Below are positions 34,218 through 46,616 of a stretch of 64,000 bases of DNA, in pieces. The notes beneath the pieces are model-generated. The model saw only the letters and a program-made list of their open reading frames with translations, searched no databases and was not told the DNA's origin. Each line of letters opens with the position of its first letter. The stretch's first letter is position 1. The position numbers were made by a program, and so were the translations under genes. Location of the stretch: positions 16,184,164-16,248,163 of the forward strand of contig OY992834.1 in NCBI GenBank assembly GCA_963921425.1. Reading direction: 5' to 3'. The stretch is from Dryas octopetala. Taxonomy: Eukaryota; Streptophyta; Magnoliopsida; Rosales; Rosaceae.

Positions 34218-36132
34218 TATCTAGTACATGTGGGTGGGTGGGGTTTTTTTTTTTTGGTGTAAAAGGGGAAATATTAGGGAAAAATATTTACATGGAGGTT
34301 ATATTGAGTATTTAGTAGGGTACATATAGAATTTTCGTAATAGTTGTGTACTTTGTGTGCAAATTTGGGAAGTTTATAGGGCTAGTTAGTATCAAATACA
34401 ACAGTTTTTTTTTTTTTTTTTGATATAGTAGTAGCACATAGGAGGTTTTAATGGATTCTAAAGAAATCAATGTGTTCTCAACTCGAATTTTAATGGATTC
34501 TAATAAAATACAGGTATTTTAAAAAAACTCATAGATTTCATTAAGTGATGAATTTTAATATATTTGAATACACATAACAAATCTAATGAGAATTACAGCC
34601 AATTTTCTTGGATTTGGATTAATTCTATGGATTTTAAAATTCATTAAAATCTGAGTTGGGAACACCCCTTTAGTTTTAAGTACTAAATAATTCGTTTGAA
34701 GCCAAAAACCTCGTGCATCGATGAAATAGCCTTTGTACATTATTTCGAGCATTCGTACGCAAACGCTCACACAATATCTTTCTTATGAATCAAACACGCA
34801 CCCAATATCTTTTTTATAAATCGAATTATAATTTTAAAAAAATTACACCATTTTGACTCACTGCCAATAATTCCATCATGATTGCATTAGAATCACACTT
34901 TAGCTCATTTGTTGTTTTTAATGCTTGAATTTTATTTAGGATTTATAATCTAGTCTCTAATATTTAAGACTTAAAATTGTAAACTCTGAATCATTATAAA
35001 TTTTAAATATTACACTTTAATGTGATTGGTGAATAGTCCCAATTGTAAACTAAATCAAACAAAAAAATATTTTCCCACGTTACACCGTCTAAAAAAATAT
35101 TGTGCACTATTATTTTAATGAAAAAGAAGTTTTACTTGGTGTATACTATTTCTACATACTAAGTATTTAATTGACAAAGAAGTTTCACTTGACATCTACT
35201 ATTGATAAAAAAGAAGTGCCACAATTCCACTTAGTATCTACTTAATAATTTACTTGTGAAAGTCGGTCGTTTGGGTGAGGACAGATAGGGAGGACAGCTG
35301 TCACAGCCCAACCCCACTTCATTGTCATCTCTTTTCTCCTAACTTGTAACTTTCTGTTGTCGACATTGTTTGATTTAAATTAATTAAATTGAAAGTCCTA
35401 ATATTTAACAATTTAAAATTCCACGTGAGCGTGACAGAGAAAGCCAACTTAATGACCTGTATAAAACCTGAGAAATAACCTTTTTTTACAAAAGCTCCTT
35501 TTGATAGAAACACCCAAATCTTCCATCCTTTTCATGGCTGGCTTTTGGGTCATGCATGTTTTTCATTTGTTAACCTTATCTTCTTTGAAGCAGCGCAAGA
35601 CTACAGACTAAAAAGTAGTTTCTGTATCGGTTGCATGCAACTTGCAAGTTCAATGTTTGCTAGCCGACCTAAACAGGTGTCAAGGAGAAAGAGAGTGTTG
35701 GTCATTCGAAAATCTAAAGTGGTCAACAACAGAATTCAATTCCATTACCGAAAATCTTTTTTTTTTTTTTGAATTTTTACATTTACCATACGTAGATTAA
35801 CTACCACCTCAGGTCCTCAGTACTGCTAATAAGTAATGTACGTAGTAGCAATTCATACATGCATACATTCCACATGCTACAAGGGTTGATGGGGAGAAGT
35901 GTATAATAAAGAGTCCACAAATGACAAATCACAGAGAAAATGACATTACATATCAGGCTAGCTTACAATGCAATATTAACAAGAAATTAACGTCCATTTA
36001 AATTTTGATATTATTGGCTTGTAGGTCTTTAATTCTTTATCAGGCTTACATTGATCACTCTAATTTGTCACTACATATCGATAAATTGCTAGGTTGTTGG
36101 CATAATATTTAATTAAAGCATTTATTATATAT
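34218..36132. other. Intergenic sequence, no gene recognised
   Basis: A 75-codon plus-strand frame at 35545-35772 (MGHACFSFVNLIFF start) and 62-71 codon minus-strand frames have no family signature. Poly-T runs and AT-rich stretches dominate. Confidence 0.45.
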
Positions 36133-36342
36133 TCAGTAGTGCTAGATATCCCATATTTTTATATCATAATTTTATACCACTTTATATGACGGCAACTTAC
36201 ATGGCATTCATACATTGGACATTAAAAAATAAAAATAAAAACTCAAAAAGAAAAAGAAAAACTTTGTCCAATAAAATAATGACACGTGAGATGATATAAA
36301 AATATAGTATAAGAATATGGTAAATATAGCATTATTCTTATA
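36133..36342. mobile_element. Probable MITE
   Basis: AGTGCTAGATATCCCATATT on the left is an imperfect inverted match to ATATGGTAAATATAGCATTA on the right. The interior pairs through TTTTTATATCAT and ATGATATAAAAA. The target duplication is not resolved. Confidence 0.5.
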
Positions 36343-36791
36343 TATTTTATAATTAATATAGATCCTCAGCATTGATAAGCAAATTAAAAAAAAAAAAAAA
36401 AAAAAAACATGTAAAATTCTAGGTTGAATTAGGGCAAAATGGGAACAAACCTAATTTCTATATGTTGATAAGGATGATCGATATGTAGTAGCAGGCTGAG
36501 TAGGAGTCAGACGAAAGCATCAATGCAAGCATACTTGACTTGAGCATGAGTGACTGAGTGAGTTGTTGGTCGGCCCAATGATTGTGTATATGCTTGGGCT
36601 TGGCCATGTCCTTGTTGAGGAACTCCATTACCAACTTCTTCAGTCCTTGGGCCCTGGCGCCTGACTCTCAGGCCCATGGGCCCGGCCCCTTTAATTGCTT
36701 TTCAATCAAACAAACACCAATGCTCTAGAGGATCAGGTTTCTACTTCTACTAGATAAGAAACAAATAAATAAAAACAAGAGTTCATTAATT
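36343..36791. other. Intergenic sequence, locally GC-rich
   Basis: About 36480-36690 is richer in G and C (GGGCCCTGGCGCC, GGGCCCGGCCCC) than its surroundings, but no reading frame is convincing. It could be a promoter-like island or a captured fragment. Confidence 0.35.
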
Positions 36792-37600
36792 ATTAGATAC
36801 TGACAAATTTTTTTATTATTCAAACATACTCAAAGCCTCATAATTTCTTTGCGGGCCACCTTCTACAGATCTTAGTATTCTTGTTCTCGGTTTGTATCAA
36901 ACCATTTCTCTCTCCTCCTCTTTTCTTCCCTTTCTCTCCTTTTATCTCTCCTCTCCTTTGTCCATCTCTCTATTATGTTGCAAACGCGAAATCTTCATCA
37001 AAGAAATTGGGTACCAGTGGTCCCTCCAATTAATTAAATTGGTTCATATCTCTACAATTTTAGCTTTTTTTTTCGTCAACCTGTACAATTTCAGCTAAAA
37101 GGTTCAAATCCTAAACCAAAAAGCATTTATTTAAAGTTTTTTTTCTTTAGTTTCTTTTCTAACATTCTTCTGAGCCACTTAACATAATTAGTAGATACTG
37201 ACAAATTTTTTTATTACTCAAACACACTCAAAGCCTCATAATTCCTTTACGGGCCACCTTATACAGATTTGGGTGTTCTTGTTCTCGGTTTGTATCAAAC
37301 CCTTTCTCTCTGCTCCTCTATTCTTCTCTCTCTCTCTCTCTCCCTTTATCTCTCTTCTCTCCTTTGTCCATCTCTCTGTTATGTTCCAGACGCCGAAATC
37401 TTCATCAAAGAAATTGGGTACCAGTGGTCCCTCCAATTAATTGAATTGGTTTATATCTCTACAATTTTAGCTTGTTTTTTGTCAACCTCTACAATTTCAG
37501 CTAAAAGGTCCAAATCCTAAACCAAAAAGCATTTATTTCAAGTTTTTTTTCTTTAGTTTTTTTTTCTAAACATTCTTCTGAGCCACTTAACATAACTAGA
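36792..37600. repeat. Tandem duplication, two units of about 400 bp
   Basis: Unit 1 (36792-37188) and unit 2 (37189-37600) match from TAGATACTGACAAATTTTTT to GAGCCACTTAACATAA. Both contain GGGCCACCTT, a pyrimidine-rich CTCTCTC block and GAAATTGGGTACCAGTGGTC. Few differences separate them, so the duplication is fairly recent. The frames at 36892 and 37269 are corresponding chance frames in the two units. Confidence 0.9.
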
Positions 37601-38130
37601 CCTAGAGTTTCAGAAAATACTCATATCAAGTGTTCTACACCACTGAAACTGCAGTTGTAAAAACTGCAAGTGAAACTACAAGTTGCAGTTTCAAAAGCTG
37701 AGTTTTAAAAAAAATTAAATAAAATAAGAACTCATATCAAGTGTTTTACACCACTGAAACTGAACTAAACAAAAAAAATCAAGAACCTACTACTATTAAG
37801 GAAGACATGGGGGTGGAGCTGGCTTCTCTGATAACTTTCAGGGCGTTGTTATTGTGAGGAACTTGACATGTTCTTCGGCTTTGGAGGGTAAGAGAAAGTG
37901 GAGGGGAGCCAACTGACCTAGATGTTACAATAAAGTGACATAATTGTTAAATATTATAAATAGGTGTATTATATGTTACAAACAATAAGTGTAACCCAAA
38001 GTAATTAATTCTAAAAACAATAACAACAGCACATTGTAAACCCTTTCCCTTGTAATACATAACACTGGCTTATGAAGTAAGTGACCCCTCCCCGACAAGT
38101 ATGCACGTGAACATGTAAAAGTTAAGAACG
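37601..38130. other. Intergenic sequence with a short direct repeat
   Basis: CTCATATCAAGTGTT, then TACACCACTGAAACTG, occurs twice (about 37620 and 37731). No gene is visible. Confidence 0.45.
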
Positions 38131-39497
38131 TACATATTGTTGTCTTATTACGGATAGGCTAAAAAGGTTAGTAGTAGTCCCTAATCAATTTTCAATTCGC
38201 AATAAAGAAATCTAAATCAAAAGAAACAAAGAGTTAATTATACAATTACTTATGAAATTTAATCTCATTACAAAATAGATTTGTCTTTTCATAAACTACA
38301 CTAAAAAAATTATGTATATACCTTGTCAGTGGTGACTTATGCCGACCTCCAAATTAGATCTCCCTTTATCGGCTTCAATAATTGTTGCATAAGAGAGAAA
38401 GACAGAGATAGAGTGAACGAAAAAGAGAAAAAGAGGAAGAGAGGAAATAGGCAAAGAGTTGTTTGAGGGAGGAGAGGGGGGAAAGAGGTGGTCAAGAGAG
38501 GGGCCGCGTGCAGTAGGAGGGAGAAAGATAGAATGAGGGAAAGGTGCGAATTAGGATTTAGGGTTTATTTCTTTTATATTGCATGTTCAAAAGTTAAAAC
38601 TAGAATTTAGTGTTTTTTAAAAAAATGGTAGGTATTATGAGTATTTGGTAGGTTATGAATTGAATTCCCCTAAAATCAAACTAAGACAAATAGTATAGGC
38701 ATGTGATAAATAAATTGGAGGTTGTGGATTAAGGTTTGGAAAATTTCATAAAATAATCCATTTTAGTGAAGACTACTCCTTTAACCATAAAACAAGAATC
38801 ATTATTTATATGATTCATTTTAGATGGGAAATAACTAATTAAATTTGAGTCGTGTCGTGCTGTCCAAACCCATTTAAGTTGAGTTCATTCGTGCTTCATG
38901 CCATGTTTAGCTAATACCTAGGCTCGACAAAACTCACAGTCCGCAACCTATTTGTGCTTGTACCATGCCTAACGGGTCCACCCACAGGCCTTTTTATTTT
39001 TTATTTTTTTATCTTAGGTTATTTTTCTTTCTTACAATCTAATATTAAGATTGTTTTACTTAGAAAAATGAATTTTTTGTTGAAAATTTCATTAAACAAG
39101 TAAAAAGTAATGTTATGCAAGTCATGCCTAGTGTAGGCCAATTTCGTGCTCATGTATGCCATGCTTAACTCATGTCGTGCTCATATCATGCCTTGCACCC
39201 GCACCTTGGCATCTTTGGCTTTAAAATTTAATAGTAGGCTAGAAAGGTTAGTATAATCAATTTTCAATCAAAGTTAGTAACTTATTATTCACAATAAAGA
39301 AAACCAAATCAAACGAAAGAAAGAGTTAGTTATACAATCACTTTTGAAATTTAATCTAATTATAAAATAGATTTGTGTTTCGTAAATTATATATACCTTG
39401 TCTATTATGATAAGATCGCCGATCTCTGAATCAAGTTTCCTTTTTTCGACTCCAAATCATCTAATATTAAGAGTTTCCCAATCCAATGAATGTTGCA
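38131..39497. repeat. Dispersed direct repeats, about 250 bp each
   Basis: Blocks at about 38150-38395 and 39232-39470 share TAGGCTA(A/G)AAAGGTTAG, CAATAAAGAAA, CAAAATAGATTTG-like and TATATACCTTGTC in the same order. Between them lies GGGTC/CATGCC-rich sequence (about 38850-39240) resembling a degraded hAT interior. No complete ends were found. Confidence 0.55.
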
Positions 39498-40774
39498 TTG
39501 AAAAACTCTAGGGTATGACTTTGGAAGTGTCAGAATATGACTTGGGATGTCACTAGGTACAATTTGAAATGCATCAAGGGTATAAACAATTAAGGCTTAT
39601 TTACTAGTTTGCCCCCTGAAAGTAACTTCAAACCTCACTTTACCTCCTAAGGTTTATTTTGTATCACATTATCCCCTAAAACTAATTCTCGTGTATCACT
39701 TTGCCAACTTTTAATTTTTACAAAGTTTGGAAATTAATTAAAAATAGTTTCGGACTCAGAAAAATACACGAAAAAATTCCTACGAACTCATATTGACTAG
39801 TTTTAATTTACTATGAGGTCAAATTACCATTTGCCCTCTGAGAGTTTCCAGAAAATTTGGGAAGTCTCAAATTTATTTCTAGAAAATTAAAATAAATTTC
39901 ACTCTATAAAAATTCTAAAATTTTCGTAAAGTCTCGGAAAAATTCTCAAAAATATTTTGGAAATTACCAAAAACCCTGTTTTAGAGAATTTTTCCGAGAC
40001 TTTACGGAAATTCTAAAATTTTTCTAGAATTTATTTTATAGAGGAAAATTTATTTTTCTCTAAGACCGAGAGGTCTTTTGGGTAGCAAGTGTTCACAAGA
40101 AAGGTAGTGTTATTGTTTGAAAGACCAACTGTACAAACCTTGTAGTTTTTAGAATTCAGGAGATTATGCTATGAATTTCCAAAGAGTTTAGAGTATTTTA
40201 TTTTTCTGGAAACACTCAGATAGAAAATTAGTAATTTGACCCCATAGTAATTAGTACTAGTCAAAACGAGTTCGTAGAAAATTTTTGTGTATTTTTCTGA
40301 GTCTGGAGCTATTTTTAATTAATTTTTAAAGTTTGTAAAAATAGGAAGTAAGCAAAGTGATACACGAAAATTAGTTTCAGGGGGTAATGTGATACAAAAT
40401 AAACCTTAGGGGGTAAAATGAGATTTAAAGTTACTTTCAGGGGGTGAAATAGTAAATAAGCCAACAATTAAAATGTCTCTAGCTACGAACTGAAATTCTC
40501 AAGGAACGACTTGGAATGTCCTAAGAAACGACTTAAGATGCTTTAAGGCAGGACTTGAGAAACTCTAAGATATGACTTGGGAAACGTCAAAATATGACTT
40601 GTGATGTCACTAGGTACAATATATGAAATGCATCAAGAGTATAAATATTTAAAATACTTCAAATTACGAATAAGATTCTTAAAAACGGTTTTGAAAGTCC
40701 TAAAAAACGACTTGAGATGCCCTAAGGCAAGTCATGTCTTGTTTCTTCTTAAATCATATCCTAGAGTTTTTCAA
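39498..40774. mobile_element. Outer inverted-repeat element interrupted by a foldback
   Basis: TTGAAAAACTCTAGGGTATG at 39498 and CATATCCTAGAGTTTTTCAA ending at 40774 are inverted ends. Without the inner insertion, a unit of about 190 bp (CACTAGGTACAAT, AAATGCATCAAG(G/A)GTATAAA, GACTTGAGA) is repeated in tandem. No target duplication was found for the outer ends. Confidence 0.55.
39594..40462. mobile_element. Mutator-type foldback element, 0.87 kb
   Basis: GGCTTATTTACTA and TAGTAAATAAGCC are the inverted ends. The arms pair along nearly the whole length (for example GAGAATTTTTCC with GGAAAAATTCTC at the centre). An identical 9-bp duplication AACAATTAA flanks it (39585-39593 and 40463-40471). 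There is no coding capacity. Confidence 0.92.
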
Positions 40775-41142
40775 TTCGTGCTTTATTTTACTTGTTTACT
40801 CTTAAGTCATTAGCCAATGGCCACTTATGTGGTATGGGGCGAGTAACCGGTTAACGACTTAACTTTCTAATTTGGGCGGTTAACGATTTAAGAGTTAGAA
40901 CTAAGAAGTTAGAGAATTGAAAAAAAAAAAAAGTATATAAACTAGTTTATATGTTTATAGGTAATATTGAATCATTGATTATGTTTATATATAAAGAAAT
41001 TAAGTATAAACTAGTAAAAAGAAACTTCAATTTTTTGCTCCACATGATTTTAACGTAGGAACAAAGCCTAACATCAACTTACAGTTACCACTACACCATT
41101 CCATAGTTTTGTTATAAGAGTACATAGAAACTTTATTTAAAA
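40775..41142. other. AT-rich intergenic sequence, nothing recognised
   Basis: No gene, repeat end or RNA motif is visible. Confidence 0.4.
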
Positions 41143-41678
41143 TTTTGAGGAAATTATAGATTTGGTCCATTTATTTTTTATATAGTTCAATTTTGGTCTA
41201 CGATTTTTTTTAAGTTTTATTTTGGTCCATTAATTATTTCACTTGTTCAATAAAGGTCCAGATTTATTTTTTCAAATTTGTCCCGTCATTTACCCTATCA
41301 AATCTCAACCAAATTCAGCAAACATGTACTTGTTTTAAAACTATGCATCTCATATTTATAACTGTATAAAGATCATTCAAATCGGAGTTCTAAAACTCAA
41401 GATAATTGGCCACAAAGTAATGTACCCGAAAAACTACCAATTTTTCCTATAAAATTTTCAGATATTTCAAACTTCACCAAACTTCAATTCTCTTTAATTC
41501 TAATATTCCAAATTAGTTCCTATAACTAAGAAATGATGAAATATAACTTAAACTTCAATTATAATTGAAGAAAACACAACTAAAAGGATTTAAAATCATA
41601 ACTTAAAAAAGATCGTGGATTAAAATTGAACTAGGTATAAAATAAGTTGATCAAATTTGTAATTTCCTCTAAAATCTT
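41143..41678. mobile_element. Inverted-repeat element, first of two adjacent copies
   Basis: Ends of about 75 bp are inverted: TTTTGAGGAAATTATAGATT on the left with the complement of ATTTGTAATTTCCTCTAAAA on the right, both continuing through AGTTCAATTTT and ACGAT(C/T)TTTTTTAAGTT. The interior matches the copy at 41707. It has no coding capacity; the superfamily is unknown. Confidence 0.7.
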
Positions 41679-41706
41679 TTTAACTTATCTATTTAATATA
41701 AATAAA

Positions 41707-43290
41707 TTTGAGAGGAAATCACAAATTTGGTCAACTTATTTTATACATAGTTCAATTTTGGTTTACGATCTTTTTTAAGTTATGTTTTGGTTCACTAATT
41801 GTTTCACTTGTTCAATAAAGGTCCATATTTGTTTTTTCAAATTTGTTCGGCCTTTTCCCCTATCAAATTTCAGCCAAATTCAACAAACATATACTTGTTT
41901 TAAAACTATGCATCTCCTATTTACAACTATATAAAGATCATTCAAATTGGAGTTCTAAAACTCAAGATAATTGACCCCAATGTATGGTACCCGAAACTAC
42001 CAATTTTTCATAAAAAATTTTCAGATTTTTAAAACTTCACTAAACTTCAATTTTCCTTGATTCTAATACTCCAAATTGGTTCATATGACTAAGAAATGAT
42101 GAAATATAACTTATACTCAAGGTGTTAAATTTTGAAATTTTCGGCGAAATTTCGATTTTTTGGGGTGTCGAAATCGAAACCCATATTTGTTAAATTTTCG
42201 TGATAATTTCGTCGAAATTTCGCCGAAATTTTCGGCGGTGAGATCTGGTTTTGGGTTTTAGAAGGCTGGGTTTTTGGAGAAAATTGGAGCAGTGGCAGGG
42301 GGCGGCAGGGGGGAGATCAAGGGAGAAAGAGGGGGTGGCGGCGGCAGGGGGAGATCGAGGGCAGGGGGCGACGAGGCAAAGGCAGGGGGGCGATGGCAGA
42401 GGGGCGACGGGGCAAGGGCAGGGAGGTGACGTCAGGGGGGAGATGCAGAGAGAGAGAGGATGAAGAAGACCTGAAGAAGAAAAAACAGGGGAGTTGCTGG
42501 AGCCTTGGGGGAAAAGAAAGGAAAGGGAAATGAAGGAAAGAAAAAGAAGAAAAAAAAAAAAAAGGAAGGAAAGAAAAAAAAGAAAAAAAAAAAAAAGGAA
42601 GGAAAGAAAAAGAAGAAAAAAAGAAAAGGTTTGGGGCCTTTAGGTAATTGTAAAGAAAAAAAATGGTTTGGAATTTCGTTTGACCGTTTTAGAGTTTCGT
42701 TTAGTTGTTTTTAAATCCTAAACTAGTAAATTCTAATATATATCTATATAAAAAATAATTTAAAATACTCTAAAGGGCCTAAACTTTAATACCATATACC
42801 ATATCTTAAACAATATAAAATATATAGGGTTTAGTGTACATATTATAGAATATAGGTAATATACTAATTTCATTTATTCATTATACTAATTTTATTTAAC
42901 AGTATTTGTTTCTAGCGTGTATTATATTTATCTTATATCACATGAAACCTACTATATAATTTGGTTTCTTCAATATTTTTTATCAATTTAGTAGATAATA
43001 TGATAAATAAACATATGATAAAATTTTATTCAAAATTTTCGTATTTTAATAGTAATTTCAATCATTTCAGTCTAATTTTTGTCTAAATTTAAAAATTTTT
43101 GTCGAAATTTACTCAAAACCTGAAATTTTATTTCTTGCTTATACTTCAATTATAATTAAAGAAAACACAATTAAAATAATTTAAAATTATAACTTAAAAA
43201 AAATCGTGAATTAAAATTAAAAAAAAAAAAATCGTGAACTAAAATTGAATAAATTATAAAATAATGGACTAATATCATAAATTTTAAGTA
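41707..43290. mobile_element. Second inverted-repeat copy, split by an hAT-type insertion
   Basis: About 410 bp left of the insertion and 150 bp right of it match the element at 41143 in order, including AAAGGTCCA, AAACTATGCATCTC, TCATTCAAAT(C/T)GGAGTTC and AATGATGAAATATAACTTA. Removing 42118-43137 plus one 8-bp duplication restores the alignment. Confidence 0.75.
42118..43137. mobile_element. hAT-type insertion, 1.0 kb
   Basis: The element begins CAAGGTGTTAAATTTTG and ends with the complement of CAAGAAATAAAATTTCAGG. An identical 8-bp duplication CTTATACT lies at 42110-42117 and 43138-43145. The interior has a G-rich stretch (42240-42460) followed by poly-purine AAGAAAAA repeats, then AT-rich sequence. 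The Gly/Arg- and Lys-rich frames (42251-42463 and 42505-42714) reflect this composition, not genes. Confidence 0.78.
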
Positions 43291-43548
43291 AACCCTTGGA
43301 CTTATCTTATCTTCTTCTGTTTCTTCCCAGCCGCTGCAGCAGTTTCTTCTTCGTCTTTCTTCAGTTTTCCGCCGCCACAACAGAGCTCTCTTTCTGTCTC
43401 GTCGCATCCATCTCGCTGCCGTCGCTGTCTCACCCATCGCCGACCGACAAAGCCGGTCAAGCGAGTTCCGGTCGGTAAACATTCCGGTACCGGTCTCGGT
43501 ATCCAAAATGGCCTACCTCGGGGGTCTGGTTGGGTACACCGGTTTATA

Positions 43549-46500
43549 ATGTTGAGTGGCGGCGTCTCTCCGCAGCTTGGGCTTGGTTTTGTGTTAGGGT
43601 TAGGGTTAGGGTTTGGGTTTTGCAACACCAGAATGGCCGCCCAGCTACGATGCCCCTGGCCTCTCAATCTGAGACCCTTGCCTGCTCAGCGTCAGAGACT
43701 GCCTTTTTGCTCTATCATTCATTCCAAATCTCCCCCCGACATTCCCACACTCTCCCATTGTTTCAGGTACTGCCCTACTCCTCATCCTATCCCATTCCAT
43801 TATTTTATTTTATTTTTAATGTATAATTATTCATTCAATTATGCAATTCACATGTTCCTTTAGTTTTGATTGTTTTTGTTTCATTTTTTATTCTTCACTT
43901 TCCTTAAAAATTTTATCTTTCTGATTCTCATTATTATGGGTGCAAATTGCTTCCTTTTTTTTGTTGTACATATAAAAATTTCTTGTTATAAACTATAATT
44001 ATTTTCTCTTGGAGCAAAGGTTAGGTGTAAAATCTGATAAGACCTTCAGAATTGAATGGGATGTCATACAATCAGGTGGAGTTGGGAATTACAATGTAGG
44101 AATTAGCATTGATCAATCAATTCAATTCTACCTAAGATGGTTTTAATATTGAAACCTTCAGATACACACACAAGTATGTATATGTATGCATGTTTGTATG
44201 GTCAAAACTCTGATTCGTTTTCTTTTGCAAAGCCAAAGAGAAGACGAACGTGATCTTCCCTCCGAAGGATTGTCCTCAGTGGCAGGTTTCTTTCCACCTG
44301 TTTCCCCATTTTGCTTTTCACCAGTATTTCTTATCACATTATATAAAGAAGCTTGTTACTTATTGTAATATTGTAAATTATAACACTAATATCTCTGTAA
44401 GAATGTTTTTAGGAGTGTCATGTGGTGGAATTCCTTCTAGCTGCTTCTTCAAGTACCATATCATCTTTATTGCTTGTTGTCTTTCTTTTACACTGTGTCT
44501 TTCAGTAGCTTGCTGACCCTATACCTTACAGATACCAATAATGGCTAGGAAAACAAACCTACTTAGCCAAGTCTAAAGTCAATTAGACCAACTGCTGAGC
44601 AAAAATGGGGACAAAAAATATTTACAGAGTCAGAAAAGTACAAAGATTTCTTTCCCCAAGATATCTGCAAAACTTATCCTAAAAACAGTATCTTTTTTAG
44701 AGGGAATGCAACTCTTGTGGTTTATATACTTCCATATTTTCATTTGGGCCTCATAGATTTTGAACCTATATTTTGGTTGTACAATGCGTATCCCTTATAT
44801 CCTCATGTATATAGGCTTTCCAGTAAGTTTTCTTCTCCTTAAAGCCTTGTTTATATATTGATAATTACAATTTGTTTTATTCTTTGGTGCGTTGTCAGTG
44901 TATTCATCTGAAGACATGTAACTTATTGCTTTTTTGTTGTCATTCCTAGGAGGAATAGTTGCACTGGGAAAATTTGATGCCCTTCACATTGGTCATCGAG
45001 AACTTGCAATTCAAGCATCGAAGGTTGGACCTCCATTTCTTTTGTCATTTGTAGGAATGGCAGAAGTACTGGGTTGGGAACCTAGGTATTGTTGCTGTAC
45101 ACCCTCGTTCTTTGCTATTGTTTGTTTGAACTGCCTTCCTCTTTTTGTTTTGGGAAGCATTTTTCAGTTGCTTTTTTGTTTATTTCTGTAATAGACTCAT
45201 GTAATTGATGTTATCAAAATCACTTTTTAATAATGGTGGAGGTTAAGAGGGTTGGTAAGACTCCTTCCCATATCTATCAAAATCACTTTTCTCATGCTGA
45301 GAATGTGAATTACACTCTGAACCTGAAACTATGAAGTGAGCTTAAAGCCCAAAATTTGGGGGCAGGAAACACAGTTTGCTTATTAATTGCACCCCTGTTA
45401 TTCAGTTTTTGTAGCTGAATTTGGATTCAGAATACCTTTTACAAATTATGTCTGGCTAGCATCAAACCTGCAATTAGTATTTATTTGCTGTTCTAAAGGC
45501 TTTGATTGGAAACCACGTAATAAATTACCTATTTAATCAGTATATTTTTATTGTTAAAGAAGTTATACCAATTTCATTAATCAAAGGGAAGTTTGAGTCT
45601 AAGTACTAAGAATATTCTGTAATTTCAGGATCCTTTTTTTGTTTACTTAATTTGATTGGCTTCATTATTGATATCTTTCATTGAACCTGATTTACACATT
45701 GGAACTCTATTTCCTCATTTGTGTGGTTCTAGTTTTGAATAGAAATTCATTTTCAGTTTATTTAAATTGGGATCTTAATTAATTGAACAGGGCTCCCATA
45801 GTTGCCCAATGTGATCGAAAGCGGGTTCTTTCCTCTTGGGCCCCCTATTGTGGTAACATAGCCCCTGCAGAGTTTCAGATTGAATTTTCAAGTGTTCGAC
45901 ATCTCACTCCAAGGAAATTTGTTGAGAAGTTATTGAAAGAGCTTGGAGTACGTGGGGTAGTGGCAGGTAAATTAACTTAAAGGAATCCATTGCAGATTAT
46001 TCTACTCTTGTTCCTCTGTATGACTCAAACATGCCCTTCTGAAAAGGACTCAAACATCCCCTTGATAGGCATTGAAATAGATTTGCTATGGGTAACTGTG
46101 GCAGGTGAAAACTACCGATTTGGATATAAAGCTGCTGGTGATGCAGCAGAACTGGTGAGGTTGTGTGAAGAATATGGTATGGGGGCTTATATCATAAATT
46201 CTGTTATGGACAAAAACCAATACTCCATAAATATAAACTCGAGTGATTTGAAAGACAGAGGGCAAGTCTCATCAACTCGTGTTCGTCGTGCGCTTTCCGT
46301 AGGAGATATGAAGTATGTGTCACAACTTTTGGGTCGGCAACATCGTCTGATATTGATTGCAAAAGACGAAGAAGGATTTCCTTGCAGCAAACATAAATTG
46401 TCTGTTCCAAAGTCGTGTTTGTTAAATCTAGCTCCAAAGGAGGGCCTATATGAGAAGTGCTGTCTTCTAGTTGGTGAAGAAGACTTAGTGCCCTGTAGTG

Positions 46501-46616
46501 TAGTTATTGACACAGCATATATCCATATAGAAATGGATGAGGTAGGTATATGTAATATAGTTGGTACACAGGAGTTGAGGCTCTTACGTATTGAATTTGG
46601 TGATTGGAAATCTTGA
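43549..46616 (+). CDS. RIBF1: Plastid FAD synthetase (FMN adenylyltransferase)
   Basis: Five exons (43549-43766, 44233-44285, 44950-45085, 45791-45966, 46105-46616) give 364 residues with all GT-AG junctions in phase. The enzyme adenylates FMN to FAD in chloroplasts. The nucleotidyltransferase signature [10 protein letters not shown] is at residues 97-106; the [19 protein letters not shown] and [13 protein letters not shown] blocks and SSTRVRRAL (250-258) follow. It has no C-terminal riboflavin-kinase domain, as in plant RibF1/RibF2 and unlike bacterial RibF. I prefer the MLSGG start at 43549 because Arabidopsis homologues begin similarly; Met29 (MAAQL) is an alternative. Residues of the Leu/Gly-rich stretch before Met29 are encoded by telomere-like GGGTTA repeats. 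The N-terminus is transit-peptide-like. The symbol does not distinguish RIBF1 from RIBF2. Confidence 0.93.
43594..43620 (+). promoter_or_regulatory. Telomere-like GGGTTAG repeats (telo box) at the RIBF start
   Basis: GTTAGGGTTAGGGTTAGGG followed by TTTGGG contains perfect plant telo-box sequence on the opposite strand (AAACCCTAA-type). Such boxes are common near the 5' ends of plant housekeeping genes. Here they fall in the leader or the first codons, depending on the start used. Confidence 0.6.

Noticed and set aside
42251..42714. Gly/Arg-rich and Lys-rich open frames
   Set aside because: They arise from G-rich and AAG-rich simple sequence inside the hAT-type insertion.
43594..43620. Interstitial telomere scar
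   Set aside because: Only about four repeats occur, exactly at a gene start, which fits a telo box better than a fusion scar.
43302..43667. Minus-strand frame opposite the first FAD synthetase exon
   Set aside because: PNPNPNPN comes from the telomere-like repeat; the plus strand carries the real gene.
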